A stretch of DNA of 64,000 nt from Ignatzschineria cameli. GTDB taxonomy: Bacteria > Pseudomonadota > Gammaproteobacteria > Cardiobacteriales > Wohlfahrtiimonadaceae. The notes under the pieces are model-generated. The model worked only from the letters and a program-made list of their open reading frames with translations, made no database searches and was not told the DNA's origin. The DNA is taken from positions 124,001 to 188,000 of the forward strand of contig NZ_QEWW01000002.1 of NCBI RefSeq assembly GCF_003121895.1, in the 5' to 3' direction. Each line of letters begins with the position of its first letter. Position 1 is the stretch's first letter. Below are positions 1 through 8,708 of this stretch, piece by piece. The translations under genes were made by a program, and so were the position numbers.

Positions 1-194
1 CTTTTGCGATGGAGCTAGGTGCTGATGGCGTTTTAATGAATAGTGCCGTCGCTTATAGTGAAGATCCCATCAAGATGGCATTAGCGATGAATCTTGCAAC
101 AAAAGCGGGACGTTTAGCGTATGAAGCAAAACGTATGCCGATGAAGGGGCATGCAACGGCTAGTAGTCCTTTAACAGGATTGATCAGCTCCTAA
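1..194 (+). CDS. thiG: Thiazole synthase, C-terminal part (cut by window edge)
   Basis: The reading frame is open from the left edge and ends at 194, giving the last ~64 residues of ThiG. The visible segment starts with a MELGADGVL motif and ends with a SSPLTGLI tail, both typical of the end of the ThiG TIM barrel. ThiG makes the thiazole phosphate moiety of thiamine from deoxyxylulose phosphate, dehydroglycine and ThiS thiocarboxylate. The next gene is a ThiF/MoeB-like enzyme that could charge ThiS. The start and catalytic lysine lie outside the window. Confidence 0.9.
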   Translation, partial: FAMELGADGVLMNSAVAYSEDPIKMALAMNLATKAGRLAYEAKRMPMKGHATASSPLTGLISS

Positions 195-220
195 TTCTGC
201 AATGAGCGTTAATTTTAAGG

Positions 221-243
221 GCCTCATCAAATTGGTGAGGCTT
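221..243 (+). terminator. Hairpin after thiG
   Basis: GCCTCATC (221-228) pairs with GGTGAGGC (234-241) around a 5-nt loop, with one T-G wobble. The T tract that follows is short, so it may be a weak terminator or an attenuating hairpin between thiG and the next gene. Confidence 0.45.
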
Positions 244-286
244 AATCATCAATAGAGTGATAATCCCCAAGAGATAGAGAGAGAAG

Positions 287-1366
287 ATGAGTGAGATCGA
301 TTCCCGTTATGATCGTTTAGCCCGTTTTTATAAGATCGGTAAGATCGGAGTGAAGGCCTTTAATCGTGCAAATGTTGTGATTTTAGGGTGCGGTGCATTA
401 GGCTCACAACATGCTGAGACATTAGCGCGCGCTGGCTTTGGGCGATTAACCTTGATCGATCGTGATTTTGTTGAGCGCTCTAATCTACAGCGGCAGACTC
501 TCTTTACAGAGGATGATGCCGAAAATGCAACCCCAAAAGTGATCGCGCTTCAAAAGCATCTTGCTAAGATTAATTGTGATATTGAGGTCACTCCCCATAT
601 TGTTGATGTCTCGAGTGATAATATTGAAGCTTTGATAGCGGGGCATGATCTATTACTCGATGGGACCGATAATCTTGCACTACGGATGTTGATCAATGAT
701 GCCTGTTATAAGCAGGGGATACCGTGGATCTTCGGCTCTGCTTTAGAGAGTTATGGCATGAGTTATAATTTTAATTTTGACTCTGACCCTGAATCTAGTA
801 CCTCCTTAGAGAGGAGAGATATTCGATCGAATCACCAGGCTGCGCCCTGTTTACGATGTCTCTTGCAGACACTGCCATTAGAGAGCCACGATACCTGTAG
901 TTCTGTGGGGGTTATTCAGCCCATATTGCAGATGATCTCTAGTATCCAAACAACTGAAGCGATGAAATATTTTGCTGATCGCGAAGCGGTTAGAGAGACA
1001 CTCTTCTCTATCGATCTTTGGGATTTTCATCCTCAAAATATCTCCCTTCATCGCCTTAAAGATCCGGAGTGCCTAACATGCGGGCCTAATCCCACCTATC
1101 CTGCGCTTCATCAGAAAAAAAGAGAAGCGGAGCGACTCTGTGGTGATGGATCTGTGATGATTCGGGAAGTGGCACCGCTCAATCTCAAGCAGCTAAAAAA
1201 TCGTCTTGATCAGCGCCATATTGATTCTCAATATAATGAGTATTTTCTCAATATCCATCTTCCCTCACATCGGGTGATTCTCTTCGCTGATGGGCGGGGA
1301 ATTGTCTATGGTGTTATCGATACGGAGGAGGCGTTACAACTCTATAATAGAGTTGTGGCGTTTTAA
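287..1366 (+). CDS. thiF: ThiF/MoeB/HesA-family adenylyltransferase
   Basis: The 359-residue protein is an E1-like activating enzyme that would adenylate the C-terminal glycine of a ubiquitin-like sulfur carrier, most likely ThiS given thiG upstream. Visible features are the nucleotide-binding glycine loop GCGALGS (34-40), the downstream RxxxQR-type segment (SNLQRQ, 65-70), zinc cysteine pairs C188/C191 and C262/C265, and a candidate catalytic C204 in DTCSSVGV. A C-terminal LCGDGSVMI segment resembles the tail of Bacillus-type ThiF. There is no rhodanese domain. An AGAGAGAAG stretch precedes the ATG. MoeB function for molybdopterin synthase cannot be excluded from sequence alone. Confidence 0.82.
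   Translation: MSEIDSRYDRLARFYKIGKIGVKAFNRANVVILGCGALGSQHAETLARAGFGRLTLIDRDFVERSNLQRQTLFTEDDAENATPKVIALQKHLAKINCDIEVTPHIVDVSSDNIEALIAGHDLLLDGTDNLALRMLINDACYKQGIPWIFGSALESYGMSYNFNFDSDPESSTSLERRDIRSNHQAAPCLRCLLQTLPLESHDTCSSVGVIQPILQMISSIQTTEAMKYFADREAVRETLFSIDLWDFHPQNISLHRLKDPECLTCGPNPTYPALHQKKREAERLCGDGSVMIREVAPLNLKQLKNRLDQRHIDSQYNEYFLNIHLPSHRVILFADGRGIVYGVIDTEEALQLYNRVVAF
1337..1364 (+). terminator. Palindrome overlapping the end of thiF
   Basis: CAACTCTAT (1337-1345) and ATAGAGTTG (1347-1355) form a perfect inverted repeat inside the last codons of thiF, followed by GGCGTTTT. It may act as a terminator between the convergent thiF and methyltransferase genes, although the one-base spacer means the inner pairs must open to form a loop. 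Confidence 0.3.
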
Positions 1367-1437
1367 TGGTGTTGAGCTCAATAAAGTCACTACCGAACAG
1401 AATCCTAATCGACCCTCCTATCACCAAAGTGTTTTAT

Positions 1438-2136
1438 CTATGCCGTTCGAAGATAGACCATTAAGCGCCCCCTATAAGGTTCATTATTCACCGGGGTTGT
1501 TAGGGGAAGCATCTCTATTAATTGAAAACCATATTGCGCCATAGCGCGCTTAAAGTGATTATGGTATCCCCGATTAGGATCGATAATCCAAACGGTACAC
1601 TCTTTCGCACCAAAGCGATCGATAAAGTGGGCAACATCAAGAGCGGCATCAGGCTCATAGAGGATATCGCTTGCAATAATATGATCATATTGGGATTTAA
1701 GGAGTGGCGCGTTGGTATCAGTTAAAGCGGGGGTAGGGACATCACCCCATTGACTATGTTTAAAGCGAATGGGAGGAATCTCATTCTGTAAGCTATTTTT
1801 CTGGAGAAATTTTCCGGCAAGAGGATGGCGATCACTCGCGGTAATATCGTAGCCTAAAATTTTGGCCGTCATACTCGCAATTCCAAGACCACAACCGATC
1901 TCAAGCAGTGTACTATTTTTGTCGATTGGGCGTTTAATCAACTTCAGGGCCAATTGAATACTTGAGGGCCAGAGCATACCAAAGAGAGGCCAAGCAGCAG
2001 AGCAGATGCCGAGACGTGCGGCTTGATCATTTGGGTCGAAGAATTGTTGTTGATTAAGAAGGGTGGTGATATTAAGGGAGAGATCAGGATGAATATCGAT
2101 CTGCTGCTTTTTAGTTTTATAGGGAATTGTCTTCAT
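1438..2136 (-). CDS. Class I SAM-dependent methyltransferase (Methyltransf_16-like)
   Basis: The 232-residue protein carries the SAM-binding motif I LLEIGCGLG (77-85), an acidic residue D102 at the end of strand 2 (TASDRHP), and the post-motif DHIIASDILYE (151-161). The last of these resembles the signature of the Methyltransf_16/nicotinamide N-methyltransferase-like family, which includes protein lysine methyltransferases. The substrate cannot be told from sequence. It is convergent with thiF, stands alone, and no signal peptide is visible, so it should be cytoplasmic. Confidence 0.75.
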   Translation of the reverse strand: MKTIPYKTKKQQIDIHPDLSLNITTLLNQQQFFDPNDQAARLGICSAAWPLFGMLWPSSIQLALKLIKRPIDKNSTLLEIGCGLGIASMTAKILGYDITASDRHPLAGKFLQKNSLQNEIPPIRFKHSQWGDVPTPALTDTNAPLLKSQYDHIIASDILYEPDAALDVAHFIDRFGAKECTVWIIDPNRGYHNHFKRAMAQYGFQLIEMLPLTTPVNNEPYRGRLMVYLRTA

Positions 2137-2671
2137 GAAAGTCTATGTGAGCTGCCTCGCTGAATTGCTAATAGAGTATTCACTATCGCAAATCCCTCTC
2201 AATAAAGCGAATAACGGGCGATTGAGAAGATTGCTCTTTCGAGTTTTAGTGCTCTAAAAGAGACTTTTCCGCTCTTTTTACTTGAAGAGATTCAATCACT
2301 TGCAGGATGTTTATGCTTTTTGAAAATCTATTTATCTATTTTAGTTTCTAAATGAAATTAAAAAAACATACAAAAAAGAAAAAACAAAAAATCAATACAT
2401 AATAAAAACTAAAACTAAAACTAAAACAAAACTCAAGTTGAAATTTAAGTTGAGAATAAAATTTAAAATTAAACCCAATGGATTAATAAGTAGATTAATA
2501 AGTAGATTAATAAAGAGGTTAATAAAAGGATTAAAAGTAGAAAATCTTAAGTTACGTTTAAGGTTGAGTCGTTACTATAGATATAAGAGAGAGATATATA
2601 AAAGAGAGAAGTGAATATCTCTATCGAGGCAACAGGTGGAGTGAAACTTTAACGTAGGCGAGGAAATGTAA
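2137..2671. other. Intergenic region, AT-rich with tandem arrays
   Basis: This 535-bp gap separates the divergent methyltransferase and flavocytochrome genes. It is strongly AT-rich. It holds a hexamer array (AAAACT-like, 2405-2428) and a 12-nt array (2481-2540). No convincing gene was seen. Promoters for both flanking genes must lie here but no clear -35/-10 pair was identified. Confidence 0.6.
2481..2540. repeat. 12-nt degenerate tandem array, 5 units
   Basis: Five consecutive 12-nt units based on GATTAATAAGTA run from 2481 to 2540. The first two are identical and the rest drift (GATTAATAAAGA, GGTTAATAAAAG, GATTAAAAGTAG). A separate hexamer array AAAACT x ~4 lies at 2405-2428. Every unit contains TAA, so the array cannot be coding in most frames. 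Confidence 0.8.
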
Positions 2672-3973
2672 ATGAGTAGAGAGAAGCAGATTGTTTGGGG
2701 AGTGATGATTCTCCCCTTTCTCTTATGGGGATTAGATGTTGCTAGCAGTTATAGTACAACAGATTGGGGTGTCTGGCTCTGGCGTAAGGAGTTGATTAAT
2801 TTAACGGGGCTTGTGGCAATCATTCCGATGGGTGTGATTATGTTATTAGCACTTCGTCCTCGATTTTTAGAGTCGCTCTTTCAAGGAATGGATAAGATCT
2901 ACTATGTGCATAAGTGGCTAGGGATCTGGGCAATATCTGCAGCGTTACTCCACTATGGCGTGAAGTTGAGTAAAGGTTTTTTAAAACCCTTCTTTGAAAA
3001 AGGGCCTAAGATCAAGCTCGATGGGCTGCCTTGGCTCGATGGATTCCACTCTTTAGCAAAAGATGTTGGGGAAATTCTCTTCTATCTTTTTGCGATCATG
3101 CTGGTTATCACCTTATTGAAAAAGATCCCCTATCGTTTTTGGCGCAAAATTCATAAAGTGATGGGCCTCCTCTTCTTAGCCGTGCTCTTTCATACTGCCG
3201 TATTAGCTCCTGAACGCTATTGGGCTGAACCAGTAGGAATTGTTTTGATCGTGATAATGTTGATTGGAATCTATGCAGCAATCATCTCTTTAACGGGAAG
3301 AATTGGACAGGGAAGAAGGTATCAAGCAACGATTAAATCACTCGATTTTTCAGCAAATAGTGCCATTGTAGAGTGTGAAGTTCCTCAAAATTGGCAGCAT
3401 ATCTCAGGGCAATATGCCTTTGTTCAACACCCGCAATATCATGAGTGGCATCCATTTACGATCGCCTCAAATGTTCATGATGATCAACATATTCGCTTTG
3501 TTATTAAAGCATTAGGTCACTATACACGTAAAATCGGAAAACGGTGGCATGTGGGCGATCAACTCAATATTGAAGGACCTTATGGCCGTTTTTCTTATGA
3601 GAAATCGACCTTGCCGAAACAGATCTGGATTGCCGGTGGCGTTGGAATTACCCCTTTTCTCGCTTGGTTAGAATCATTGGTCCCTCAAGAGAAGCGTTTT
3701 GATATTACGCTCTACTATCTTGTCTGCAATCCTAAAGAGGCTCTGTTGCTTGAGCCATTGCAACAATTGACAGCGCAAGTAGGAATCACTCTACATCTTC
3801 ACTATAGTGATGAGAGTGGGTATCTCGATTTTGAGACACTTCCCTTCGATAGAGAGACTTCTGTCTGGTTCTGTGGACCAACGGCGATCGCAAAAGCACT
3901 TCGAACAATCTTAAAGCGTCGCCATCTCTCCCCTAAAAAGTATCTCCATTGTGAGTATTTTGAGATGCGTTAA
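2672..3973 (+). CDS. Ferric-reductase-like transmembrane flavocytochrome
   Basis: The 433-residue protein has an N-terminal ferric-reductase transmembrane domain (about 8-210, six predicted helices) with candidate haem histidines H80/H94 and H161/H174. A cytoplasmic flavoreductase follows: FAD-binding HPFTI (260-264) and GPYGRF (302-307), NAD(P)-binding GGVGITPF (322-329), and a C-terminal CGPT motif. Such proteins pass electrons from NAD(P)H across the membrane to ferric iron, oxygen or another acceptor. The acceptor here is not known. The gene stands alone, and the haem locus 20 kb away makes iron reduction plausible but unproven. The ATG at 2672 has only a weak upstream AGGAAATG context. 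Confidence 0.82.
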   Translation: MSREKQIVWGVMILPFLLWGLDVASSYSTTDWGVWLWRKELINLTGLVAIIPMGVIMLLALRPRFLESLFQGMDKIYYVHKWLGIWAISAALLHYGVKLSKGFLKPFFEKGPKIKLDGLPWLDGFHSLAKDVGEILFYLFAIMLVITLLKKIPYRFWRKIHKVMGLLFLAVLFHTAVLAPERYWAEPVGIVLIVIMLIGIYAAIISLTGRIGQGRRYQATIKSLDFSANSAIVECEVPQNWQHISGQYAFVQHPQYHEWHPFTIASNVHDDQHIRFVIKALGHYTRKIGKRWHVGDQLNIEGPYGRFSYEKSTLPKQIWIAGGVGITPFLAWLESLVPQEKRFDITLYYLVCNPKEALLLEPLQQLTAQVGITLHLHYSDESGYLDFETLPFDRETSVWFCGPTAIAKALRTILKRRHLSPKKYLHCEYFEMR

Positions 3974-4084
3974 TCAGTGGATATTGAGGAGGTTACTCGG
4001 CTTGAAGAGTGCTGTGATTCCTGCCTAAAAGTCTGCAAACTTTCTCGATTCTTAGTATCCTATAGCGCATAGAGTATCAGGAAA

Positions 4085-4115
4085 AGATCCCGCTATGAGT
4101 GGGATCTATCTATTG
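4085..4115 (+). terminator. Possible terminator after flavocytochrome gene
   Basis: AGATCCC (4085-4091) pairs with GGGATCT (4101-4107). The following sequence is pyrimidine-rich but not a clean T run, so termination is uncertain. Confidence 0.4.
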
Positions 4116-4169
4116 GACCTTCCTCTTTTCCATTTTCTATTTAATACTATTTGAGCTGTAGCGAGAAAG

Positions 4170-6107
4170 ATGAGCCTATTATCCCACGAATTAGAGTTAT
4201 TAAGTCCTGCCCGAAATGTTGAAATTGCCCGTGAAGCGATTATTCATGGAGCCGATGCTGTCTATCTTGGTGGCCCTGAATTTGGTGCGCGACATGCAGC
4301 AGAGAATGATGTGGCTGAGATTGCAAAGCTCACCACCTTTGCCCATCGCTTCAATGCGAAGGTATTTATCGCGCTTAATACTATCTTGCATGATAATGAG
4401 CTAGAAGCTGCGCGTAAGCTTATCTATGAGCTTTACGATGCCGGTGTAGATGCGCTGATTGTTCAAGATATGGGGCTATTAGAGCTCGATCTACCGCCAA
4501 TTGAACTGCATGCTTCGACACAAACCGATATCCGTACTTTAGATAAGGCTAAATTTATGGCGGATGTGGGATTCTCTCAGCTTGTTTTAGCAAGAGAACT
4601 GAGCCTTAAAGAGATTCGTGCAATTCATGAGGCAAGACCTGATACCGCTTTAGAGTTTTTTGTTCATGGCGCCCTCTGTGTTGCTTTTTCGGGGCAATGT
4701 TATATCTCTCATGCAGAGACGGGACGCTCTGCTAATCGTGGCGATTGTTCTCAAGCTTGCCGTTTACCCTATACCCTTAAGGATAGTGAAGGGCGCGTTA
4801 TCGCTTTTGATAAGCATCTATTATCGATGAAGGATAATAATCAATCGAATAATATCGATGCTTTGATTGAGGCGGGTATTCGCTCCTTTAAGATTGAGGG
4901 GCGTTATAAAGATATGGCTTACGTTAAAAATATTACCGCCCATTATCGTCGCCTGCTCGATCGTTATATTGAGCAACATCCAGAATTTTCTCGCGCTTCA
5001 TATGGTAGAGTCGTTCATCACTTTGAGCCCAATCCTGATAAAACCTTCAACCGAGGCAGTACCGACTACTTTGTCAATGCGCGTAAAGGGGATATTGGCG
5101 CATTTGAATCACCCAAGTTCGTAGGTCTACCGATCGGGCATATACTCGATATTAAGAGACATTTTCTTGAAGTGAAAACCACAGAACCTCTGGCAAATGG
5201 GGATGGACTCAATATTCAGATTAAACGCGATGTTGTGGGATTTGCCGTCAATCGTGCCGAGAAGATAGGAGAGAATCACTATCTTGTCTATCCTAATGAG
5301 ATGCCGGAAGAGTTTGTGACAGAACGCGCAAATATTCAGAAAAAGCATCCGCTCAATCGCAATCATGATCAAGTCTGGAGTCAATTATTGACGAAAGATT
5401 CAGCAGAGCGGCTCTTAGAGGTCTCTCTTATTTTTGGTCAAAATGATGAGGGCTATCAGTTAGAGCTCTTTACGAAAGAGGGGTATTACGCAAAATCGAT
5501 ATTAGCAGGGGATTTTGAGTCTGCCCATCATCCGGAGAAGGGGTTAGCCGCTTTAGAGAAGAATCTTAGACGCTTTGGTGGCACGGGATTTGAGTTGATC
5601 GATGTCGTGATCCAGCTTGATGCGATCCCATTTATTCCCGTAAGTCTCATTAATCAACTACGCCGAGAGGCCATTGAAGCACTTGAAGCTTCAATTGAGC
5701 GCAATTATGTTCGTGGCGTACGAAAAGAAGCTGTTAAGCCGCCGGTAACTTTCCCCTTTGAGGAGCTTAGCTTCTTAGCGAATGTCTATAACGATAGAGC
5801 GCGAGAATTTTACTTCAAACATGGGGTGAAGATGATTGAACCGGCTTATGAAGCCCATGAAGAGTTAGGTGAAGTGCCGGTAATGATCACAAAGCATTGC
5901 CTTCGTTTCTCCTATAACCTCTGCCCCAAACAGACGATCGGGGTGACCGGCGTTCAAGGACAGATTAAGCCGACACCATTAACGCTCTCACATAAAGGGG
6001 AAGAGTATACGCTCAAGTTTAATTGCCGACCTTGTGAGATGCATGTGATGGGGAAAATGAAGCCTCATATTGCAAAACAAGCACTACTCGGATCGGAGCT
6101 GAAGTAA
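4170..6107 (+). CDS. rlhA: 23S rRNA 5-hydroxycytidine C2501 synthase (U32 family)
   Basis: The 645-residue protein closely resembles E. coli RlhA (YdcP) over its whole length, including the start LELLSPAR, the U32 signature FFVHGALC and the C-terminal LKFNCRPCEMHV segment. The four cysteines C170, C177, C193 and C197 match the iron-sulfur-binding cysteines of this family. RlhA hydroxylates C2501 of 23S rRNA using prephenate-dependent chemistry in E. coli. Length agrees with the family (about 650) and separates it from the shorter TrhP, which is encoded at 14648. The gene is followed after a short gap by nnrD and may be co-transcribed with it. Confidence 0.93.
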   Translation: MSLLSHELELLSPARNVEIAREAIIHGADAVYLGGPEFGARHAAENDVAEIAKLTTFAHRFNAKVFIALNTILHDNELEAARKLIYELYDAGVDALIVQDMGLLELDLPPIELHASTQTDIRTLDKAKFMADVGFSQLVLARELSLKEIRAIHEARPDTALEFFVHGALCVAFSGQCYISHAETGRSANRGDCSQACRLPYTLKDSEGRVIAFDKHLLSMKDNNQSNNIDALIEAGIRSFKIEGRYKDMAYVKNITAHYRRLLDRYIEQHPEFSRASYGRVVHHFEPNPDKTFNRGSTDYFVNARKGDIGAFESPKFVGLPIGHILDIKRHFLEVKTTEPLANGDGLNIQIKRDVVGFAVNRAEKIGENHYLVYPNEMPEEFVTERANIQKKHPLNRNHDQVWSQLLTKDSAERLLEVSLIFGQNDEGYQLELFTKEGYYAKSILAGDFESAHHPEKGLAALEKNLRRFGGTGFELIDVVIQLDAIPFIPVSLINQLRREAIEALEASIERNYVRGVRKEAVKPPVTFPFEELSFLANVYNDRAREFYFKHGVKMIEPAYEAHEELGEVPVMITKHCLRFSYNLCPKQTIGVTGVQGQIKPTPLTLSHKGEEYTLKFNCRPCEMHVMGKMKPHIAKQALLGSELK

Positions 6108-6160
6108 TAGAGTAATAGGGGTGATTGGAATCTAAGAGGCGAGATTTAAAGGAGATCGAG

Positions 6161-7042
6161 ATGACATTAACTGTGGCGACATTAACCCCATCTGAAAAAA
6201 GATGGTTCGCAATAACGTTTCCTTTACTCGTACAGCCTCGGCCAGAGGAGAGTCATAAGGGAACATTTGGCACGCTCCATATTATTGGGGGTGGAATCGG
6301 CATGACCGGTGCGCCGGTATTAGCGGGAATAGCTGCCTTAAAAAGTGGCTGTGGTAAGGTGATTCTTGGTCTCAATCAAGAGCCACTAGGCATCTCTTTA
6401 GTGGCAACAGCACCTGAATTGATGTTGCGCCATGGCAAAGAGCTGCTTCAAGAGGGAGATGCGAGTGCATTGGTCTTTGGGTGTGGTTTAGGGATGGATA
6501 CCTCTGCAGAACGATTGATGCAGATGTTGTTACAAGCGCGGCGACCTCATCAGCCACTTCTAATCGATGCAGATGGTTTAAATCTATTAGCATCGATGGA
6601 AGATTCAGAATTCCCCCTATTAGGAGAGGAGACAGTTTTAACGCCTCATCCTAAAGAAGCTGCAAGATTGTTGGGATGCTCTGTTGCCGAGATTCAGCAT
6701 GATAGAGAGAGATCAGCACAGCGATTAGTGGAGCAGTTTGGTTGCTGGATTGTCTTAAAAGGGCATCACACCTTGATCGCCTCTCCACGCCAGGAGATCT
6801 GGTGTAATCAGACCGGCAATAGTGGGTTGGCAACTGCCGGCAGTGGTGATCTACTCTCTGGTATTATTGGGAGTCTATTGGCGCAAAATATGCCGATGAT
6901 GGAAGCTGTTCGCGGTGGCGTCTGGCTTCATGGGCGTGCGGCGGATCTTCTGGTGGCAAAGGGAATTGGCCCGATCGGCTTAACGGCTCATGAGATTATC
7001 GATGAGGTCAGATCTCTTAGAAATCAGTTGGTTGTACCTTAA
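6161..7042 (+). CDS. nnrD: ADP/ATP-dependent (S)-NAD(P)H-hydrate dehydratase
   Basis: The protein (293 residues from this start) is the YjeF C-terminal-type carbohydrate-kinase-fold domain that repairs hydrated NAD(P)H. It shows GTLHIIGGG near the N-terminus, DADGLN in the middle, LTPHPKEAARL, and the nucleotide-binding motif TAGSGDLLSGIIGS. The ATG at 6161 is preferred because AAAGGAG (6148-6154) sits 6 nt upstream; an upstream TTG at 6125 is less likely. The epimerase domain found fused in E. coli NnrE/NnrD is absent, so the epimerase should be encoded elsewhere. It lies just downstream of rlhA. Confidence 0.9.
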   Translation: MTLTVATLTPSEKRWFAITFPLLVQPRPEESHKGTFGTLHIIGGGIGMTGAPVLAGIAALKSGCGKVILGLNQEPLGISLVATAPELMLRHGKELLQEGDASALVFGCGLGMDTSAERLMQMLLQARRPHQPLLIDADGLNLLASMEDSEFPLLGEETVLTPHPKEAARLLGCSVAEIQHDRERSAQRLVEQFGCWIVLKGHHTLIASPRQEIWCNQTGNSGLATAGSGDLLSGIIGSLLAQNMPMMEAVRGGVWLHGRAADLLVAKGIGPIGLTAHEIIDEVRSLRNQLVVP

Positions 7043-7060
7043 ATAACTACAAGGTTTTAC

Positions 7061-7816
7061 GTGAAACATCCTGTTAAAAAGAGCCCAGAAAAGAGAGCGA
7101 TACGCATGTGTGCGCGCCGATCTTGCTTAAGAAAGGGGATCATCACATTATTGATTCTTCTTTTTATCTCCCTGCTCGGGAGCGCCTTCTACTTTCGTGA
7201 TCGATTGTGGTTAGTAATAAAATATTTTGAATCAGGAGAGCAGTCACCGATCGCCCTTGAAAAGGAGCGTGACCCCCAATATTCACCTATTAATCTTGAG
7301 GTTAGGGCAGCAGAAGCCTATCAATATGCGCAAGCGCACGATTTTGATTTAGAGCATGCAATTTTGATCGATTATGGCCGCCATTCAGGAAAGAATCGTT
7401 TCTTTGTCTGGAACTTTGTTGAAAATAGGGTGGAAATAGCAAGCCTTGTTGCTCACGGTTATGGCAATAAGGGCTTTGAGAGTAGCAATCAAGCGATTAC
7501 CTTTAGTAATACACCTAATAGCTATGCTTCCTCTTTAGGGAAATATCGCATCGGCGCGCGAGCACCTAGTCAATGGGGAATCAATATTCACTATAAGATG
7601 CATGGCTTAGAACCGACCAATGATAAAGCATTTGAACGTTATATTGTGTTGCACTCCTTTGAGATGATTCCGGAAGAAGAGCAGTACCCTGCTTATCTAC
7701 CAATGGGCTTTAGCCAAGGTTGTCCGGTAATTGACAATAGCACGATGCGGCAGGTTGATCAGTTATTGCAGCGTAAAGAGAAGCCAGTACTGCTCTGGGC
7801 CTACTATTTAGAGTAG
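7061..7816 (+). CDS. Membrane-anchored L,D-transpeptidase-like protein (YkuD_2 type)
   Basis: The 251-residue protein has a basic N-terminus, one transmembrane segment (about 27-44) and a periplasmic domain with the conserved YIVLHSF and SQGCPVI motifs. C221 is the likely nucleophile. These motifs place it in the murein L,D-transpeptidase catalytic (YkuD_2) group, predicted to act on peptidoglycan peptides. The GTG start at 7061 has AAGG 6 nt upstream; an ATG at 7106 is an alternative but would shorten the basic N-terminus. It begins 18 nt after nnrD and may share its transcript. Activity is inferred. Confidence 0.72.
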   Translation: MKHPVKKSPEKRAIRMCARRSCLRKGIITLLILLFISLLGSAFYFRDRLWLVIKYFESGEQSPIALEKERDPQYSPINLEVRAAEAYQYAQAHDFDLEHAILIDYGRHSGKNRFFVWNFVENRVEIASLVAHGYGNKGFESSNQAITFSNTPNSYASSLGKYRIGARAPSQWGINIHYKMHGLEPTNDKAFERYIVLHSFEMIPEEEQYPAYLPMGFSQGCPVIDNSTMRQVDQLLQRKEKPVLLWAYYLE

Positions 7817-7960
7817 AGGGCAGGAGCGATTCGTGAAACAGGTAGAATGATTATCATCAACATTTAGACCCCCTTTAAAATATTTTTTCTGTAAAAAAAA
7901 GGGGTTAGCAAAATTGTGATGAAAAAATATTGTATAAGAAAAAAGATCTCGTTATGATGA

Positions 7961-8038
7961 AATGCTTCTAAGGCATGAAGCATTGATTGTCTAAAAGCAC
8001 GTAAAACTCTCATCTTTGAGGGGGACGTGTTTTTTTTT
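7961..8038 (+). promoter_or_regulatory. Candidate attenuator in carAB leader
   Basis: AATGCTTC (7961-7968) and GAAGCATT (7977-7984) form an 8-bp stem with an 8-nt loop. Then CACGT (7998-8002) pairs with ACGTG (8025-8029), enclosing a CTCA-TCTT-TGAG inner stem, followed directly by nine T (8030-8038). A hairpin plus T tract about 120 nt before carA looks like an intrinsic terminator that could act as an attenuator. A six-codon ATG frame (7955-7972) runs into the first stem, ending TTC TAA. Regulation by pyrimidine or arginine supply is an inference. It could instead simply terminate upstream transcription. Confidence 0.5.
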
Positions 8039-8086
8039 GCCCTAAAAAAGTTAAACATAAAGTTAAGCAGCGATACATAGGGAATT

Positions 8087-8122
8087 TAATAGAGAATCTA
8101 ATAGAGAATCTAATAGAGAATC
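8087..8122. repeat. 12-nt tandem array, 3 units
   Basis: Three perfect copies of TAATAGAGAATC occupy 8087-8122, followed by a degraded partial copy, 39 bp before the carA ATG. Confidence 0.9.
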
Positions 8123-8160
8123 GAATTGAGATAAATATTAACGATGGAGAAAAAAGAGAA

Positions 8161-8697
8161 ATGATAAATCCTGCAGCATTGGTATTAGCAGATGGCTCAA
8201 TTTTTAGAGGAGAGAGCGTGGGCGCTGAAGGGGAAGTGGTTGGTCAATTGATTTTTTATCGAGGTGCAGCGGGATATCAGGAGGTGTTAACGGATCAATC
8301 CTATGCTGATCGTATTGTAACTTTTACAACTTCTCATCTCGGTAATACCGGGATCAATCGTCAGGATTATCGCTCAGAATCTGTTACAGCTGCCGCTGTT
8401 GTAATGCGAACGCTCGCGCTTCGGACCTCTCACTTTCGCAGTGAGATCTCATTAGCTGATTATCTCCGACGACAAAATATTATCGCTATCTCCGAAATTG
8501 ATACACGTGAATTGAGCCAACGAGCATTACTTGATAGTTCGCTTTGGAGCTCTATTATCACCGGTCATTATAGTGATAAGGAGTTACGACTAAGAGCGCA
8601 GCAACTCTTTCAGCAGCAGGGGATCGGCATTAGCCGTGATTTGATGAAAGAAGCAGTGTCTACGACCGATTCAATACTTCATCCATTAGGGGCATAA
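8161..8697 (+). CDS. carA: Carbamoyl-phosphate synthase small subunit lacking the glutaminase domain
   Basis: The 178-residue product matches only the N-terminal domain of CarA (usual length about 380): [11 protein letters not shown] at 7-17, the conserved [16 protein letters not shown] region (38-53), NTG and IDTREL (113-118). It ends with [18 protein letters not shown], aligning with the linker just before the class I amidotransferase domain. The whole glutaminase domain, with its Cys-His-Glu triad, is absent. carB starts 12 nt after the stop, so there is no hidden downstream remainder. In the family this N-terminal domain contacts CarB, while glutamine hydrolysis needs the missing part. 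I infer a structural subunit of an ammonia-using enzyme, or one using a separate glutaminase. An upstream GGAGAAAAAAGAG region serves the ATG. Confidence 0.9.
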   Translation: MINPAALVLADGSIFRGESVGAEGEVVGQLIFYRGAAGYQEVLTDQSYADRIVTFTTSHLGNTGINRQDYRSESVTAAAVVMRTLALRTSHFRSEISLADYLRRQNIIAISEIDTRELSQRALLDSSLWSSIITGHYSDKELRLRAQQLFQQQGIGISRDLMKEAVSTTDSILHPLGA

Positions 8698-8708
8698 GGG
8701 GGATTACC

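Larger units (their letters stand above)
7817..8160 (+). other. carA upstream region
   Basis: This 344-bp gap holds an imperfect inverted repeat of C-rich and G-rich arms (about 7869-7905), two ordered hairpins (7961-7984 and 7998-8029 plus T9), and a 12-nt tandem array (8087-8122) just upstream of carA. A possible -10 TATAAG lies at 7933-7938 without a convincing -35. No believable gene was found; a 64-codon frame on the minus strand has no homology that I recognise. Confidence 0.6.

Noticed and set aside
7846-7860. Fur box at the ATGATTATCATC sequence near 7848
   Set aside because: It matches only part of the Fur consensus and lies between genes with no iron link.
7864-8058. 64-codon minus-strand frame upstream of carA
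   Set aside because: It lies over the hairpins and A/T runs of the leader, has a Phe/Lys-rich composition expected from such sequence, and no recognisable domain.
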